Of a DNA stretch of 42,630 nucleotides, positions 1-8,970 are shown piece after piece. The notes beneath the pieces are model-generated. The model had not been told where the DNA came from, searched no databases, and was given only the letters and a program-made list of their open reading frames with translations. Each line of letters opens with the position of its first letter. Position 1 is the stretch's first letter. The position numbers and the translations under genes are program-made. Origin of the DNA: Planctomycetaceae bacterium. GTDB taxonomy: Bacteria; Planctomycetota; Planctomycetia; Pirellulales; Pirellulaceae. The stretch is taken from assembly GCA_005798335.1 (NCBI GenBank), contig SYJV01000121.1:1-42630 (forward strand), written 5' to 3'.

Positions 1-57
1 AAACAATAAAATCAATGCAACGCCGGTGGCGAAGTTCTGCGAGTACTTTAACAGCAT
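1..57 (-). CDS. possible start of a gene leaving the window (partial)
   Basis: An ATG at 57 on the minus strand opens a frame that runs off the window edge. Its 19 codons have a polar and basic beginning followed by a hydrophobic run (ALILLF), as at the start of a signal peptide or membrane anchor. It lies downstream of the DUF1549/DUF1553 gene on the same strand, where planctomycetes often carry a partner gene. No clear Shine-Dalgarno sequence precedes it and too little is visible to name a family. Confidence 0.3.
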   Translation of the reverse strand, partial: MLLKYSQNFATGVALILLF

Positions 58-116
58 GATTACAACCCGATAGCGCCCGATTCCATTGGAGCCAAATGAG
101 AACGAAGAGCTTCATT

Positions 117-1733
117 TTAAGGAGTCATCGCGAACTCGGTCGAATTTATTAGCGCCCACAATAGATCAGCTTGCCACGCTTGACCAGAAGCAACTTGTTT
201 GCTGAGCTCATTGCCGGTGGGCTCTGGTGCTGAGTCAGAATTCTGCTGCTTGTCGATTGCTACTGTACGTTCGCCTGACGTGGATGGTTTCACAAGTTCC
301 TCCAACTGGTCACGCTCGGCCTGGGTCGGCAGGCGATTGACGGTGGATAGGAAAATCCATTCCAGTTGCTGCTGTGGAGTCAAATGGGGCGCGGACAGTG
401 CGGCCAGCAAACGACTGTGCATCTCGGACCAGACTTGTGACATTGTTTCACTGTGCAAGGTGACTAATGCTTGAACCATTCCCAACGTGGCTTGGCTGCC
501 TTCTCCTCGCAATCGACCAAGCTCGGAGGATATTCTCGCGACCACCATGTTACCTTGCTCGGTCGTGTTTTGGCGAGCAACTTGACTGAGGCAGGTTGCC
601 AGTTGTGTCCCCGTCAGCGGCTTGACTATCATCAATGCGTAGCTGCCTTCAGGCGGAATTCCCCGCGGATGCACCGTCGCCCTATGATAAGCCTTCGTCG
701 CAGCCAGTGTGGCAAAGAGCCGTCTCAGGTCAAAACCGGTCGCAGCGAAATACTCCGACAGCTCGCTCAATACATCGGCGTGCGAAGCCAGCTCAAGATT
801 GCGCATGTCATCAATCGGTTCGATCAGTCCTCGCCCAAACAAGAGCGCCCAAGCTCGATTGACCGCCGCACGAGCAAGGTAGGGATTTTCTCGCGCCGTC
901 AGCCACAGTGTTAGTTGCTGGCGCCGCGTTCCGCTCGCCAAGCCGCTGAAGCCTGTTTTCACAAGTGCGGCAGGAGCGATGATCTCGTTCGTATTGGGCA
1001 GATGAACTTCCCCTTGAACAGTATCCGAAATAGACGTGTTGCCAGGTACCATGGGCGATTGATATGTGGAGATCTGGGCAAAGTACGCTGCAAATCCCCA
1101 AAATTCGCGCTGTTTCCAATGGTCGAACGGATGATCGTGGCACTCGGCGCAATCGAGTTGCAGACCAAGGAAAACTCGCGAAGTTTTGGCAGCGATCTTT
1201 TCTGGCTTGCCTTCCAAGGAAACAAAGAACGCTGCCGGACCGTTGCTGGCCGTTCCGCTGGCAACCAACAGATCGGCGACCAGACGATCGTAACGCAAGT
1301 TTTCGGCGAAGCGATCGCGCAACCAAGTCCGCAGGCTGCCGCGCCCCAACGCTGTCGCTGGTGAATCCAACTCAGGGAGCAACCACTCCGACCACACGTT
1401 GGCGAAATGCGACGCGCTGATGGGGGAATTCAACAGCTTTTCAATCAAGCGAGCTCGTTTGTCGGACGACAGATCCTGAAGAAATTGATGAACCTCGTTT
1501 GCGGAAGGTGCGTGACCGGAAAGATCGAGACTCAAGCGGCGCAAGAAACTGGCATCATCACACGGACCTGCTGGTTGCCAGCCAAGTTCCATTAAGCGAG
1601 ACTCCAGCAGTTGGTCAACTCGCTGCGCCATTTCCAAAGGTGTTCTGGGTTCGACCGCTTGAGTCCCGCAATTCCACAGATGCAAAAACACGATCGCAGT
1701 CATCACGATCGACGTTCCTCGCGTTACTTGCAT
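117..1733 (-). CDS. DUF1549/DUF1553 domain secreted protein
   Basis: A 538-residue protein of the planctomycete DUF1549/DUF1553 type, of unknown biochemical role. Residues 1-26 form a probable Sec signal peptide. Residues 60-215 match DUF1549: a conserved LSLDLSGHAPS segment, then CAECHDHPFDHW at 195-206, where CxECH resembles a c-type haem site. Residues ~280-400 match DUF1553 (NPYLARAAVNRAWALLFGRG). The start is supported by AGGAG about six bases upstream. It is shorter than many relatives, which carry extra c-type cytochrome or concanavalin-like domains. Such genes usually sit beside a DUF1501 gene; whether that partner exists lies outside the window. The family is clear, the function is not. 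Confidence 0.85.
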   Translation of the reverse strand: MQVTRGTSIVMTAIVFLHLWNCGTQAVEPRTPLEMAQRVDQLLESRLMELGWQPAGPCDDASFLRRLSLDLSGHAPSANEVHQFLQDLSSDKRARLIEKLLNSPISASHFANVWSEWLLPELDSPATALGRGSLRTWLRDRFAENLRYDRLVADLLVASGTASNGPAAFFVSLEGKPEKIAAKTSRVFLGLQLDCAECHDHPFDHWKQREFWGFAAYFAQISTYQSPMVPGNTSISDTVQGEVHLPNTNEIIAPAALVKTGFSGLASGTRRQQLTLWLTARENPYLARAAVNRAWALLFGRGLIEPIDDMRNLELASHADVLSELSEYFAATGFDLRRLFATLAATKAYHRATVHPRGIPPEGSYALMIVKPLTGTQLATCLSQVARQNTTEQGNMVVARISSELGRLRGEGSQATLGMVQALVTLHSETMSQVWSEMHSRLLAALSAPHLTPQQQLEWIFLSTVNRLPTQAERDQLEELVKPSTSGERTVAIDKQQNSDSAPEPTGNELSKQVASGQAWQADLLWALINSTEFAMTP

Positions 1734-1976
1734 GGTCGTCTCCTAAGTCGCTATCAATCTTGTTTTCTTCCGCCCTCTGCCCAATCCTATTGTGACGGAT
1801 CTCGTGCTGCCAGCATAGCTTTTTTCAATAGCCGCGATTAATTTCTTGCGATTGTCGCTGGTCCGAAACTACTTGCCTAGTTCTAAAACGCAGTGTCCAA
1901 TCGGTTCCGCATGGATCAAGTGGCTGACAAACTTCCTTTACCTCAATCGCCAACCATCCCGCTTGAAGAGACTTGC

Positions 1977-3053
1977 ATGAGTTTTACGGCCCAGCAGCTT
2001 GCCGAGATTGACTATCGTCCGAAGTTGCCCAGGTCATTTCGACCCAACATCGGATTGATCGGTTGCGGCGGTATTACCAAATACCATTTGCAGGCTTATC
2101 GCGATGCAAATTTGAACGTCACGGCCTTATGCGATATCAATGTCGAACGAGCCAACTCACGTCGCCTGGAGTTCTTTCCTGCCGCCAGGGTCTACGACGA
2201 CTATCGCGAGCTGCTACGCGACCAGTCTATAGAAATCGTCGATATAACCACGCATCCTCCTGAGCGGCCACCGATTATCGAAGCCGCTCTACGAGCCGGC
2301 AAGCATGTGTTGAGCCAAAAACCGTTTGTGCTGGACCTGGATGTCGGCCAACGCTTGGTCGAGTTGGCAGATAAATGCGGCAAACAATTGGCGGTAAATC
2401 AGAACGCTCGCTGGGCACCGCATTTCAGCTTTGCTCGACAAGTAGTCGCGCAAGGAATAATCGGAGATGTATTTGGTGCGCACCTATCCTGTCATTGGGA
2501 CCATACCTGGGTCAAGGGAACGGAATTCGAGTTTGTCAAGCACCTGGTACTGTATGATTACGCGATCCATTGGTTCGACATGTTACGAGCGGTCATACCT
2601 GGCCAGTCGGCCAAGCGAGTATTCGCTTCCACAGCTCGGACTCGGACCCAAGACTTGATGCCCAGTCTATTGGGACAAGTGCTTATTGAATTCGAGAACG
2701 CACAAGGCACCTTGGCGTTTGATGCCGCACTTCCAGCCGGCCCGCAGGAACGGACTTTTCTTTCGGGCACGCAGGGAAGCCTCTACAGCGTTGGTTCGGG
2801 CAATCAAGAACAGACTCTCTCGGTACGCCTGGCGTCCGGAACTTGGACTCCCAATCTTCAAGGAAAATGGTTTCCTGATGGGTTTCGCGGCACGATGGGA
2901 GAATTGTTGTGCGCAATCGAGGAACGTCGTATCAGTTCCATCAACGCCGCCGAAAATCTTGACAGTCTCGCTTTATGTTTTGCCGCTGTGGCAAGTAGTG
3001 AGCTTGGCAAACCAATCGTCCCAGGTACGATTCGGCAGTTGCCAGCGACTTGA
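1977..3053 (+). CDS. Gfo/Idh/MocA family NAD(P)-dependent oxidoreductase
   Basis: Predicted 358-residue sugar or cyclitol dehydrogenase-like protein. An N-terminal Rossmann fold begins near residue 20 with GLIGCGGITKYH, the family's GxGGxxxxH dinucleotide loop, followed by an acidic CDIN strand. Near residue 125 the usual EKP signature appears as SQKPF, followed by the NQNARW segment that borders the active site. The C-terminal half is the alpha/beta substrate domain. The frame is open from 1893, but ATG 1977 is preferred because GAAGAG lies six bases upstream and the upstream codons look noncoding. The substrate cannot be told. It seems monocistronic, divergent from the DUF1549 gene. Confidence 0.85.
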   Translation: MSFTAQQLAEIDYRPKLPRSFRPNIGLIGCGGITKYHLQAYRDANLNVTALCDINVERANSRRLEFFPAARVYDDYRELLRDQSIEIVDITTHPPERPPIIEAALRAGKHVLSQKPFVLDLDVGQRLVELADKCGKQLAVNQNARWAPHFSFARQVVAQGIIGDVFGAHLSCHWDHTWVKGTEFEFVKHLVLYDYAIHWFDMLRAVIPGQSAKRVFASTARTRTQDLMPSLLGQVLIEFENAQGTLAFDAALPAGPQERTFLSGTQGSLYSVGSGNQEQTLSVRLASGTWTPNLQGKWFPDGFRGTMGELLCAIEERRISSINAAENLDSLALCFAAVASSELGKPIVPGTIRQLPAT

Positions 3054-3213
3054 GCTAACTTTGAACTCACACAGTTGATGCTGCTGCCAATCGAGCAACG
3101 AAGAGCGACCTTCATCGCCGTTTGCTGTGTCTCGTCGGCAACTCAACCTTTTCAACCGTTTGGCTCATGCAGTCACTGTTATTTCAGCGATCCGTTTTCA
3201 TTGTGGAACATTG

Positions 3214-4143
3214 ATGAATTCACATTTTGGCGATTTATTGGCTCAAGCGGTTCAAGCGAAAAGGTCAGCAATCTGTGTCGGGCTTGATCCGCGTTGGAGC
3301 AGTCTTCCAAAGAAGTTAACGGAAGGAATTGAACAGCGCGATCGCGGTTCAATTGCAAGGATTACGGCGCAGTTCTGTTGCGAAGTGATCGATGCAGTAG
3401 CGTCGTTGGCTCCCGTGGTTAAACCGCAAGCGGCATTCTTCGAACAATTGGGATGCGAGGGAATGGTTGCCTTGGACACCGTTGTTCGCTTTGCTCGCAA
3501 CGCTGGGATGCTGGTCTTGCTGGATGGTAAACGCGGCGATATCGGAACCACTGCACAAGCATACGCGCAAGCATATCTCGGCCAAGATTCGGGATGGGGA
3601 TGTGATGCGCTGACAGTGAATCCCTATCTCGGAGATGATACCCTTGAGCCCTTTGTTGACTGTGCTCGCGAGCGCGGGGCAGGCATCTTCGTCTTGGTAA
3701 AGACCTCGAATCCGGGCAGTGGATTTCTTCAAGACTGCCGAATACGCAGGGACGATACGGATGAAACAGATCGAGTATATGAAAAAATGGCCGATCTTGT
3801 CCAATCACGAGCGTTGGCAACGGTCGGGACATCGGGCTATGGTATCGTTGGCGCAGTTGTGGGCGCAACCTATCCGAACCAATTGTCCGAACTCCGACAT
3901 CGAATTCCCAACGCCTGGATTCTGATTCCCGGTTACGGCGCGCAAGGAGGTACCGCCAGCGATGTCTCGCGAGGTTTTGACCAACGCGGATTGGGCGCGA
4001 TCGTAAACAGTTCGCGCGGAATAATTTTCGCGTACGAGCTGGCGCAATATTCCGGGCTTTCGCTAAACTGGCAAGATGCCGTCGCTAGCGCAACGCGAGA
4101 CATGGCTGAGCAGTTGCGGTTTGCACGATCATCTGTGATCTAA
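3214..4143 (+). CDS. pyrF: orotidine 5'-phosphate decarboxylase
   Basis: Predicted 309-residue OMP decarboxylase, which converts OMP to UMP in the last step of de novo pyrimidine synthesis in the cytoplasm. The catalytic DxKRxDI signature is present as LLDGKRGDIGTTA. Other conserved segments are CVGLDPRW near the N terminus, LTVNPYLGDD, VLVKTSNPGSG and the phosphate-binding IPGYGAQGG near the C terminus. The length and these blocks fit the longer type 2 PyrF rather than the ~235-residue type 1. An in-frame GTG at 3127 would add 29 residues without homology, so ATG 3214 is chosen, though its ribosome site is weak. No other pyrimidine gene is adjacent. Confidence 0.93.
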   Translation: MNSHFGDLLAQAVQAKRSAICVGLDPRWSSLPKKLTEGIEQRDRGSIARITAQFCCEVIDAVASLAPVVKPQAAFFEQLGCEGMVALDTVVRFARNAGMLVLLDGKRGDIGTTAQAYAQAYLGQDSGWGCDALTVNPYLGDDTLEPFVDCARERGAGIFVLVKTSNPGSGFLQDCRIRRDDTDETDRVYEKMADLVQSRALATVGTSGYGIVGAVVGATYPNQLSELRHRIPNAWILIPGYGAQGGTASDVSRGFDQRGLGAIVNSSRGIIFAYELAQYSGLSLNWQDAVASATRDMAEQLRFARSSVI

Positions 4144-4218
4144 CGATTGAATTGCGCAATGGACAGGCATATAAAGAACAATCCAATGCCTGATCAATCA
4201 ACCTGACAAGGAATCGCA

Positions 4219-4809
4219 ATGCCCAGTCTCCTCGAAGCAGTCTCTGAACAAATTGGTTCCGATCAAATCAATGCGATTGCGAATCGGCTCGGTGCATCTC
4301 CAGAACAAACAGAACAAGCAATTCAGATGGCCTTGCCAACCTTGTTGGCAGCTTTGGCTAAGAACGCCGAAAACGAAGACGGTGCCGCACAATTGCATGC
4401 CGCCGTATCTCGCGACCATGATGGCAGCATTCTCGAAAGACTCGGAGGGATGTTCGAGGGTTCCGCAAACCAGAGTTCATCTGCGGGATCGTTGCTGGCT
4501 AGAATCTTGGGCAGTCGGCAATCACGGGTCGAACAGGGTATCGGCAAGGCTGCGGGACTGGATGTAATGAAGGCCGGTTCGCTGCTAGCGATGCTGGCGC
4601 CGATTGTAATGGGAATCATTGGACGACAAACTCGTGGTGGCAAAATGGATTCAGGTGCGCTGGCTGGGATGTTGAGGAAGGAACGCCAGACCATGGAAAA
4701 GCAAGCAACCGGCGGTTTACTGGGCGGATTGCTAGACCAAGACGGCGACGGTGACTTCGATTTCCAAGATATTTTGAAAATGGGTTTCAAGAAGTTGATG
4801 GGAAGGTAA
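4219..4809 (+). CDS. DUF937 domain protein with a C-terminal EF-hand-like loop
   Basis: A 196-residue protein. Residues 1-65 resemble the start of DUF937 proteins, with a helical, alanine- and glutamine-rich segment (LLEAVSEQIGSDQI, ALPTLLAALAKNA), and the middle contains glycine-rich amphipathic helices around MLAPIVMGIIG. Residues 173-184 read DQDGDGDFDFQD, a DxDGDGxxD calcium-loop pattern like an EF-hand or dockerin half-site. AAGGAA lies six bases before the ATG. The role is unknown; there is no signal peptide, so it is probably cytoplasmic. It lies 75 bases after pyrF. Confidence 0.75.
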   Translation: MPSLLEAVSEQIGSDQINAIANRLGASPEQTEQAIQMALPTLLAALAKNAENEDGAAQLHAAVSRDHDGSILERLGGMFEGSANQSSSAGSLLARILGSRQSRVEQGIGKAAGLDVMKAGSLLAMLAPIVMGIIGRQTRGGKMDSGALAGMLRKERQTMEKQATGGLLGGLLDQDGDGDFDFQDILKMGFKKLMGR

Positions 4810-4941
4810 CCTACTGAAATCGCTGGACTGCGATATGGCGTTTTAGCATATTCCCAATCGAAAACGGCCATTGCCTGAATTTTGTTAGGGATTTATACTA
4901 CCTGCCCTGACTGAGAGAAATCTATGACTGGAGAATTGTAA

Positions 4942-5169
4942 ATGACGCTCGACAAGAGCCTCAAGGTACGAGCTGGTTCGATCAAATCGCGCAATGTACT
5001 TACTCGCGCCGAGCGGCTAAAACGGCTAAGGGAACTTGGACGCTGGGAAGAAGGCGATGCCGTGCTGGGAATTCCCAAAACGCGCGTCGTCAAAGTTTCG
5101 TTGAAGAAGAAGAAGAAGGTCAAGAAGGAAGACGAAGCCGACGACAAGAAGAAAAAAGGCAAGAAATAG
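4942..5169 (+). CDS. small basic protein of the Planctomycetes/Verrucomicrobia/Chlamydiae type
   Basis: A 75-residue, strongly basic protein. The first 55 residues (SLKVRAGSIKSRNVLTRAERL, then WEEGDAVLGIPKTRVVK) match my recollection of the small basic protein family (TIGR04137) shared by the PVC bacteria, often found beside rRNA genes. The tail from residue ~53 is a lysine and glutamate run (KKKKKVKKEDEADDKKKKGKK) that is probably disordered and may bind nucleic acid. It is monocistronic: a strong terminator begins 32 bases after the stop. No rRNA operon is visible here. The function is unknown; a ribosome- or RNA-related role is only a guess. Confidence 0.8.
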   Translation: MTLDKSLKVRAGSIKSRNVLTRAERLKRLRELGRWEEGDAVLGIPKTRVVKVSLKKKKKVKKEDEADDKKKKGKK

Positions 5170-5200
5170 CCAACCTGACTTGTCTCAAGAGATTTCACGC

Positions 5201-5229
5201 AACCGCTGCTTTCAAGCAGCGGTTTTTTT
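5201..5229 (+). terminator. intrinsic terminator after the small basic protein gene
   Basis: An 11-bp perfect stem, AACCGCTGCTT (5201-5211) with AAGCAGCGGTT (5214-5224), runs directly into a run of seven T. It is a textbook rho-independent terminator on the plus strand. Confidence 0.92.
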
Positions 5230-5294
5230 ATTGATCTGTATTTGTCGGATTGCAGCGTTAAATTGGGTTAGTTGTTGAGAATTTGCGAAACAAA

Positions 5295-5331
5295 AACAAA
5301 AAAAGGCGCCCTCTCGAAGTGAGAAGACGCC
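5295..5331 (-). terminator. intrinsic terminator of the secreted-protein gene
   Basis: On the minus strand GGCGTCTTCTC (5331-5321 region) pairs with GAGAGGGCGCC (5315-5305), with G-T wobbles and a five-base loop, and is followed by a T-rich tract (5304-5295). It lies about 30 bases after the stop of the minus-strand gene ending at 5362. With the plus-strand terminator at 5201 it insulates the two convergent genes. Confidence 0.8.
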
Positions 5332-5361
5332 CGTGGTGGGGAGCTTCGTTGAATTTCGTGC

Positions 5362-6093
5362 TTAGCTCGCGGTTGCGGGAGCTACTGGCGCTGTAGGCTT
5401 CATAGGCTGCGGTGCCGGTTGCCTCCCCAAAGCTGGCAATTCCGCCTCGTAGTCCAGGGACAACAGGAACCATTTCGCACCTGCATACTGCTGCGGCGTA
5501 ACGTCGTCGATGTTCTCCTTCAACAATCGCTTTAGACCATCGATCAACTGAGAGAGCTCTTTGTGGGATGGGCTACCATCGCCGCTATTTTCGGGAGTTC
5601 GCGAAGCCATCAACTCATGCACGCGATTGCGCAATGCTGCATATTCTTCGGTTCGTAGAACATGCGGCCATACTAATTGACCAGTCACTGGGTCGTATTG
5701 CTCCTTGGTCAGGCGATCCGGCAATGCAGCTTCGGTAACTCGTGCCCACTGTTCCTTGGTTGGAGGCGCGTTGTTGTATTTCTCGTGGTACTGCCGAACA
5801 AGCTCGCGCCGTTCGAAATAGGTTTGCACGTATAGCCGACTGTTCTCTAACTGACGCCGATAAGCTTCTTGAAAGTTGACAGCAGCCAATGAATTCGCAT
5901 AGTTTGTTTGGCCCAGCGCGGACAGCACACTCGCTTGACCTCGCAAATAGCCTTCAGTCGCCGTACTTGAATGGCGGAAATAACTCCAGTTGTTGATCGG
6001 AGCAATCGCTAGCGCGTTACTTTGCGCACCAGCAGTTCCACTAACCACTGTTAATGCCAGACCAAATAGAAGCGTGTAAGTTGTTTTCATCAT
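5362..6093 (-). CDS. secreted protein of unknown function
   Basis: A 243-residue protein with a clear Sec signal peptide (hydrophobic TLLFGLALTVVSG, predicted cleavage after AGA near residue 23). The mature part starts with an INNWSYFRHSSTATEGYLRG segment, then is highly helical and charged (residues 60-120, many Arg, Glu, Tyr), and ends in a Pro/Ala-rich tail from ~220. I recognise no enzyme motif; it looks like a planctomycete-type conserved secreted or periplasmic protein. GGAGGTGA directly precedes the first of two ATGs; the second ATG (6090) has the better spacing of six bases and may be the true start. Confidence 0.7.
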   Translation of the reverse strand: MMKTTYTLLFGLALTVVSGTAGAQSNALAIAPINNWSYFRHSSTATEGYLRGQASVLSALGQTNYANSLAAVNFQEAYRRQLENSRLYVQTYFERRELVRQYHEKYNNAPPTKEQWARVTEAALPDRLTKEQYDPVTGQLVWPHVLRTEEYAALRNRVHELMASRTPENSGDGSPSHKELSQLIDGLKRLLKENIDDVTPQQYAGAKWFLLSLDYEAELPALGRQPAPQPMKPTAPVAPATAS

Positions 6094-6366
6094 TCACCTC
6101 CCCAGGTTATTCAAAAAACTTGTTTAATGGTCGAATCAATGAAGCACTTAGTGTGCCAATGCCAGCGATTTATCGCCGATTTATCTTATCGGCTGATTTC
6201 CTAGGCTTTTGGCGAAGTTGCGTCAATAAAGATGACAAGTAGTTACCAATCAGGTTCAATCTATGTCCCAAGAGTGAGATTGAAGTCTCGTTTTGAGATT
6301 CTTTCGGTATTTCGAACTAACCTTGCGAGACAAATTTGAGAGGGTTCGCGGCCCGATCAGATTGGA

Positions 6367-8481
6367 TTATTTAGTTATGGTTTTCGTTCCGCGGCGAATT
6401 TCGCGCCGCGCGTTTACGATCGCTTTTAGTCGGTTCGGGTTTTCCGCTTGTCCCGTCATTTCATAGAGAAATCGGCTTGGGAAGGTTGGGCGAGGCTTGC
6501 CCCATTTCATACGCTCCAGAGGAAGCGACAAAGTTAACTCGTCTTCTGCGCGGGTGACTCCGACGTAGCATAGTCGTCGTTCTTCTTCCACATCGTCCGG
6601 GTTGTCGATGATCGAGCGACTGTGGGGAATCACACCTTCTTCCATTCCGACCATGTATACAATCGGAAACTCAAGCCCCTTGGCGCTGTGGTAAGTCATC
6701 AAGGAAACCGCGTTGCTCTGCAGAGCCTTCTCTTTGGGGCTGCCAAACTCCTTGCCTGCAAGCATGGTGTCGGCAAGGAAATCGGCCAGCGAAGGCTTGG
6801 CGGCATCCGCTTCGTATTCCGCGACCGCGTTAATAACTTCTTCAATGGACGCTTCTCGACCGGACCGCTGCTCAGGATCTGGGTATTGTCTTACCAAGTC
6901 ATCCAGAAAACGAATCTCAGAAACTAGATCGCGTACCAGTGAGGCCAGCGAGTCGCCTGCATGGGCGCGTTGACTGAATTTTGCAATCACGGATTGCAAG
7001 GTCTGAATGCCTCGCTTGGCGGGTCCGGGCGTTGGTTTACTAGCAGTATCGTTTTCCATAACTTCCCATACCGATTTGCCTTGCGAGACTGCACTGTCGA
7101 GCAGTTGTGCCGTAGTTGAAGTACCGATGCCGCGCGGCGGCAAGTTGATGATGCGAAGCAAAGCAACTTCATCGCGAGGGTTGTCGATCACTTTGAGATA
7201 ACTCAGCAAATCACGCACTTCCTTGCGATCGAAAAACGACTGGCTGCCCAGTAAAACGTAAGGGATTTTGGCCTTTCTCAGTTCCGTTTCGAAAACGCGA
7301 GGCTGTTCATTCGTACGAAACAAAATTGCAAAATCTCCGGGTTGCCGTTCCCTGCGATTGAGGATCTTTTGAATCTCCTGGGCAATTCCTTTCGCCTCTT
7401 CGACTTCATTCTTGAACTGCAAGACCCTGGGCTCGGTTCCCCCAATTCGCGCTGCTCGCAGAATTTTCTGGTGCCGAGTGTTGTTAAAAGCGATCAAGCA
7501 ATTTGCCACCGCGAGAATTGCCGCGGTGCTGCGGTAATTGGCCTCCAATCGAATGACTTTGGCCTCGGGCCAGTCACGTTTGAAATTGAGAATGTGTTTT
7601 ACTTCGGCGCCTCGCCAACCATATATAGACTGATCGTCGTCGCCGACCACGCAGAGATTGCGATGGATGGCTGCCAGGTGTTTGATAATTTGGTATTGCG
7701 ATTGATTGGTATCTTGGTACTCATCGACCAGTATGTGTTCAAACCGATTTTGCTCGTCGGCCAAGACATCTGGAAACTGCTCGAACAAATCGACGGTCAA
7801 TAGCAGCAAATCGTCAAAGTCCATCGCGCCGCCGAGCTTGAGCGCCTGTTGATACCGTCGATATCCGCTCGCAGCCACGTGTTCGCTATCCGAGCGGGCC
7901 AAGTCCGATGCCCCGTCGGGTCGAACTCCCAGATTCTTCCAGCGACTGATGTAGGCCAGAAAATCGCCCGGTTTGAGCATACCGCTGTCGACTCGCAACT
8001 GCCGCAATACGTCTCGAGCAACTGATTCCTGATCACTTCGGTCGTAGATCGCGAACTTACCTGGATACCCCAATCGCTTGCAATGTCGTCGTAAAATCTG
8101 CACGCAGTTAGAATGGAAAGTCCCCACCACCGGCGACGGTTGTTGAGCGTTTTTGGATTTCCTTTTTAACCCCAAACGATCGAGCACACGCTGACGCATT
8201 TCCTGCGCAGCTTTATTGGTGAAAGTTACAGCGAGAATACGGTCTGCCGCGACTCTATGTTTGACTAAGTTGGCAATTCGAAAAGTAACGACGCGCGTCT
8301 TGCCCGAACCAGCTCCCGCCAGCACTAATAATGGCCCGCTGGTGGTTTGCACGGCTTCGATTTGTTCCTGATTGAGGTTGTCTCCCATGTTCGGCATCGT
8401 AACAACGCGATCGGGCTTCGTCCAAGGGTCCAAATTGGTGTTGCCAGAATCCCTTTTTCGACTAGAATCCCCCTTTTCCAT
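6367..8481 (-). CDS. UvrD/PcrA-type superfamily 1 DNA helicase
   Basis: Predicted 704-residue 3'-5' DNA helicase for repair and replication. All SF1A motifs are visible: Q motif LNQEQIEAV, Walker A GAGSGKT at ~56-62, VTFTNKAA (Ia), Walker B DEYQDT at ~253, GDDDQSIYGWRGA (III), LEANYRST (IV), LMTYHSAKGLEF (V) and YVGVTRAEDEL (VI). Length and motif spacing fit UvrD/PcrA/Rep rather than RecB or AddA. The frame is open to 8541, but the first 20 codons lack homology; ATG 8481 or the ATGs just before the Q motif are more likely. Upstream it is divergent from the L36 gene. No partner such as uvrB is present to separate UvrD from PcrA. Confidence 0.92.
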   Translation of the reverse strand: MEKGDSSRKRDSGNTNLDPWTKPDRVVTMPNMGDNLNQEQIEAVQTTSGPLLVLAGAGSGKTRVVTFRIANLVKHRVAADRILAVTFTNKAAQEMRQRVLDRLGLKRKSKNAQQPSPVVGTFHSNCVQILRRHCKRLGYPGKFAIYDRSDQESVARDVLRQLRVDSGMLKPGDFLAYISRWKNLGVRPDGASDLARSDSEHVAASGYRRYQQALKLGGAMDFDDLLLLTVDLFEQFPDVLADEQNRFEHILVDEYQDTNQSQYQIIKHLAAIHRNLCVVGDDDQSIYGWRGAEVKHILNFKRDWPEAKVIRLEANYRSTAAILAVANCLIAFNNTRHQKILRAARIGGTEPRVLQFKNEVEEAKGIAQEIQKILNRRERQPGDFAILFRTNEQPRVFETELRKAKIPYVLLGSQSFFDRKEVRDLLSYLKVIDNPRDEVALLRIINLPPRGIGTSTTAQLLDSAVSQGKSVWEVMENDTASKPTPGPAKRGIQTLQSVIAKFSQRAHAGDSLASLVRDLVSEIRFLDDLVRQYPDPEQRSGREASIEEVINAVAEYEADAAKPSLADFLADTMLAGKEFGSPKEKALQSNAVSLMTYHSAKGLEFPIVYMVGMEEGVIPHSRSIIDNPDDVEEERRLCYVGVTRAEDELTLSLPLERMKWGKPRPTFPSRFLYEMTGQAENPNRLKAIVNARREIRRGTKTITK

Positions 8482-8575
8482 AGATATGAGGTGCGTTGCG
8501 TAAGCTGATCCGAGTGCGTTACGCGCATAAAGAAAACGCACCCCCCATAAGGCAGTTTAGTTTGGATAGCTCACG

Positions 8576-8728
8576 ATGAAAGTAGTCTCTTCGATAGGTG
8601 CTTTGAAGTTCCGGCATCCTGATTGTCAGGTTGTGCGCCGTCGTGGTCGAATCTATGTGATTTGCAAAAGCAATCCACGCTACAAGATCCGACAGGGAGG
8701 CGCCAAGAGTCGGCGCACCAAGCGTTAG
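8576..8728 (+). CDS. rpmJ: ribosomal protein bL36, zinc-free type
   Basis: A 50-codon gene for large-subunit protein L36. Diagnostic residues are [37 protein letters not shown] and a basic tail [12 protein letters not shown]. The zinc-binding form has Cys-x2-Cys, Cys and His; here the first Cys is His, the second Cys is kept, and the final His is Tyr, so this is the C-minus (YkgO-like) type that does not need zinc. It stands alone between the divergent helicase gene and a strong terminator rather than in a ribosomal operon. Confidence 0.93.
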   Translation: MKVVSSIGALKFRHPDCQVVRRRGRIYVICKSNPRYKIRQGGAKSRRTKR

Positions 8729-8761
8729 TTTTCATTCAACCGTTTGCATCTTTGATCTGTG

Positions 8762-8789
8762 AAACCCAAGCTCCATGGCTTGGGTTTTT
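8762..8789 (+). terminator. intrinsic terminator after rpmJ
   Basis: AAACCCAAGC (8762-8771) pairs perfectly with GCTTGGGTTT (8778-8787) across a six-base loop and continues into a T run. It follows the L36 stop by 33 bases and separates rpmJ from glmS. Confidence 0.9.
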
Positions 8790-8970
8790 GCGTTGGAATA
8801 CACCGTATCGATTCCTTTACGGACTCAAAAAACCAACCAGAATCTCAGCGTTTGCGCTTCGTCGCGCGATTCCTCAAGCTACGTTCTCGTAGTGCGCCTT
8901 TATCGAGAAACTCGGCCCATGTTGCTGAGGCCGTTTGTGTAGTTTGAGCTGGTTGTAAGGAACAGAGCGG

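Noticed and set aside
811-1326. Long alternative frames overlapping the DUF1549 gene and similar frames opposite the PKS
   Set aside because: They have low-complexity, Arg/Ser-rich shadow compositions and no recognisable domains.
4164-4192. CAGGCAT/ATGCCTG hairpin after pyrF
   Set aside because: Only seven base pairs, a 15-base loop and no T run; too weak to call a terminator.
6175-6192. GCCGAT/ATCGGC palindrome upstream of the secreted-protein gene
   Set aside because: Six base pairs without spacing to a promoter or a T run; could be chance.
8790-8970. Possible glmS ribozyme upstream of glmS
   Set aside because: No ribozyme core or cleavage-site pattern could be recognised; only an ordinary ribosome site precedes the start.
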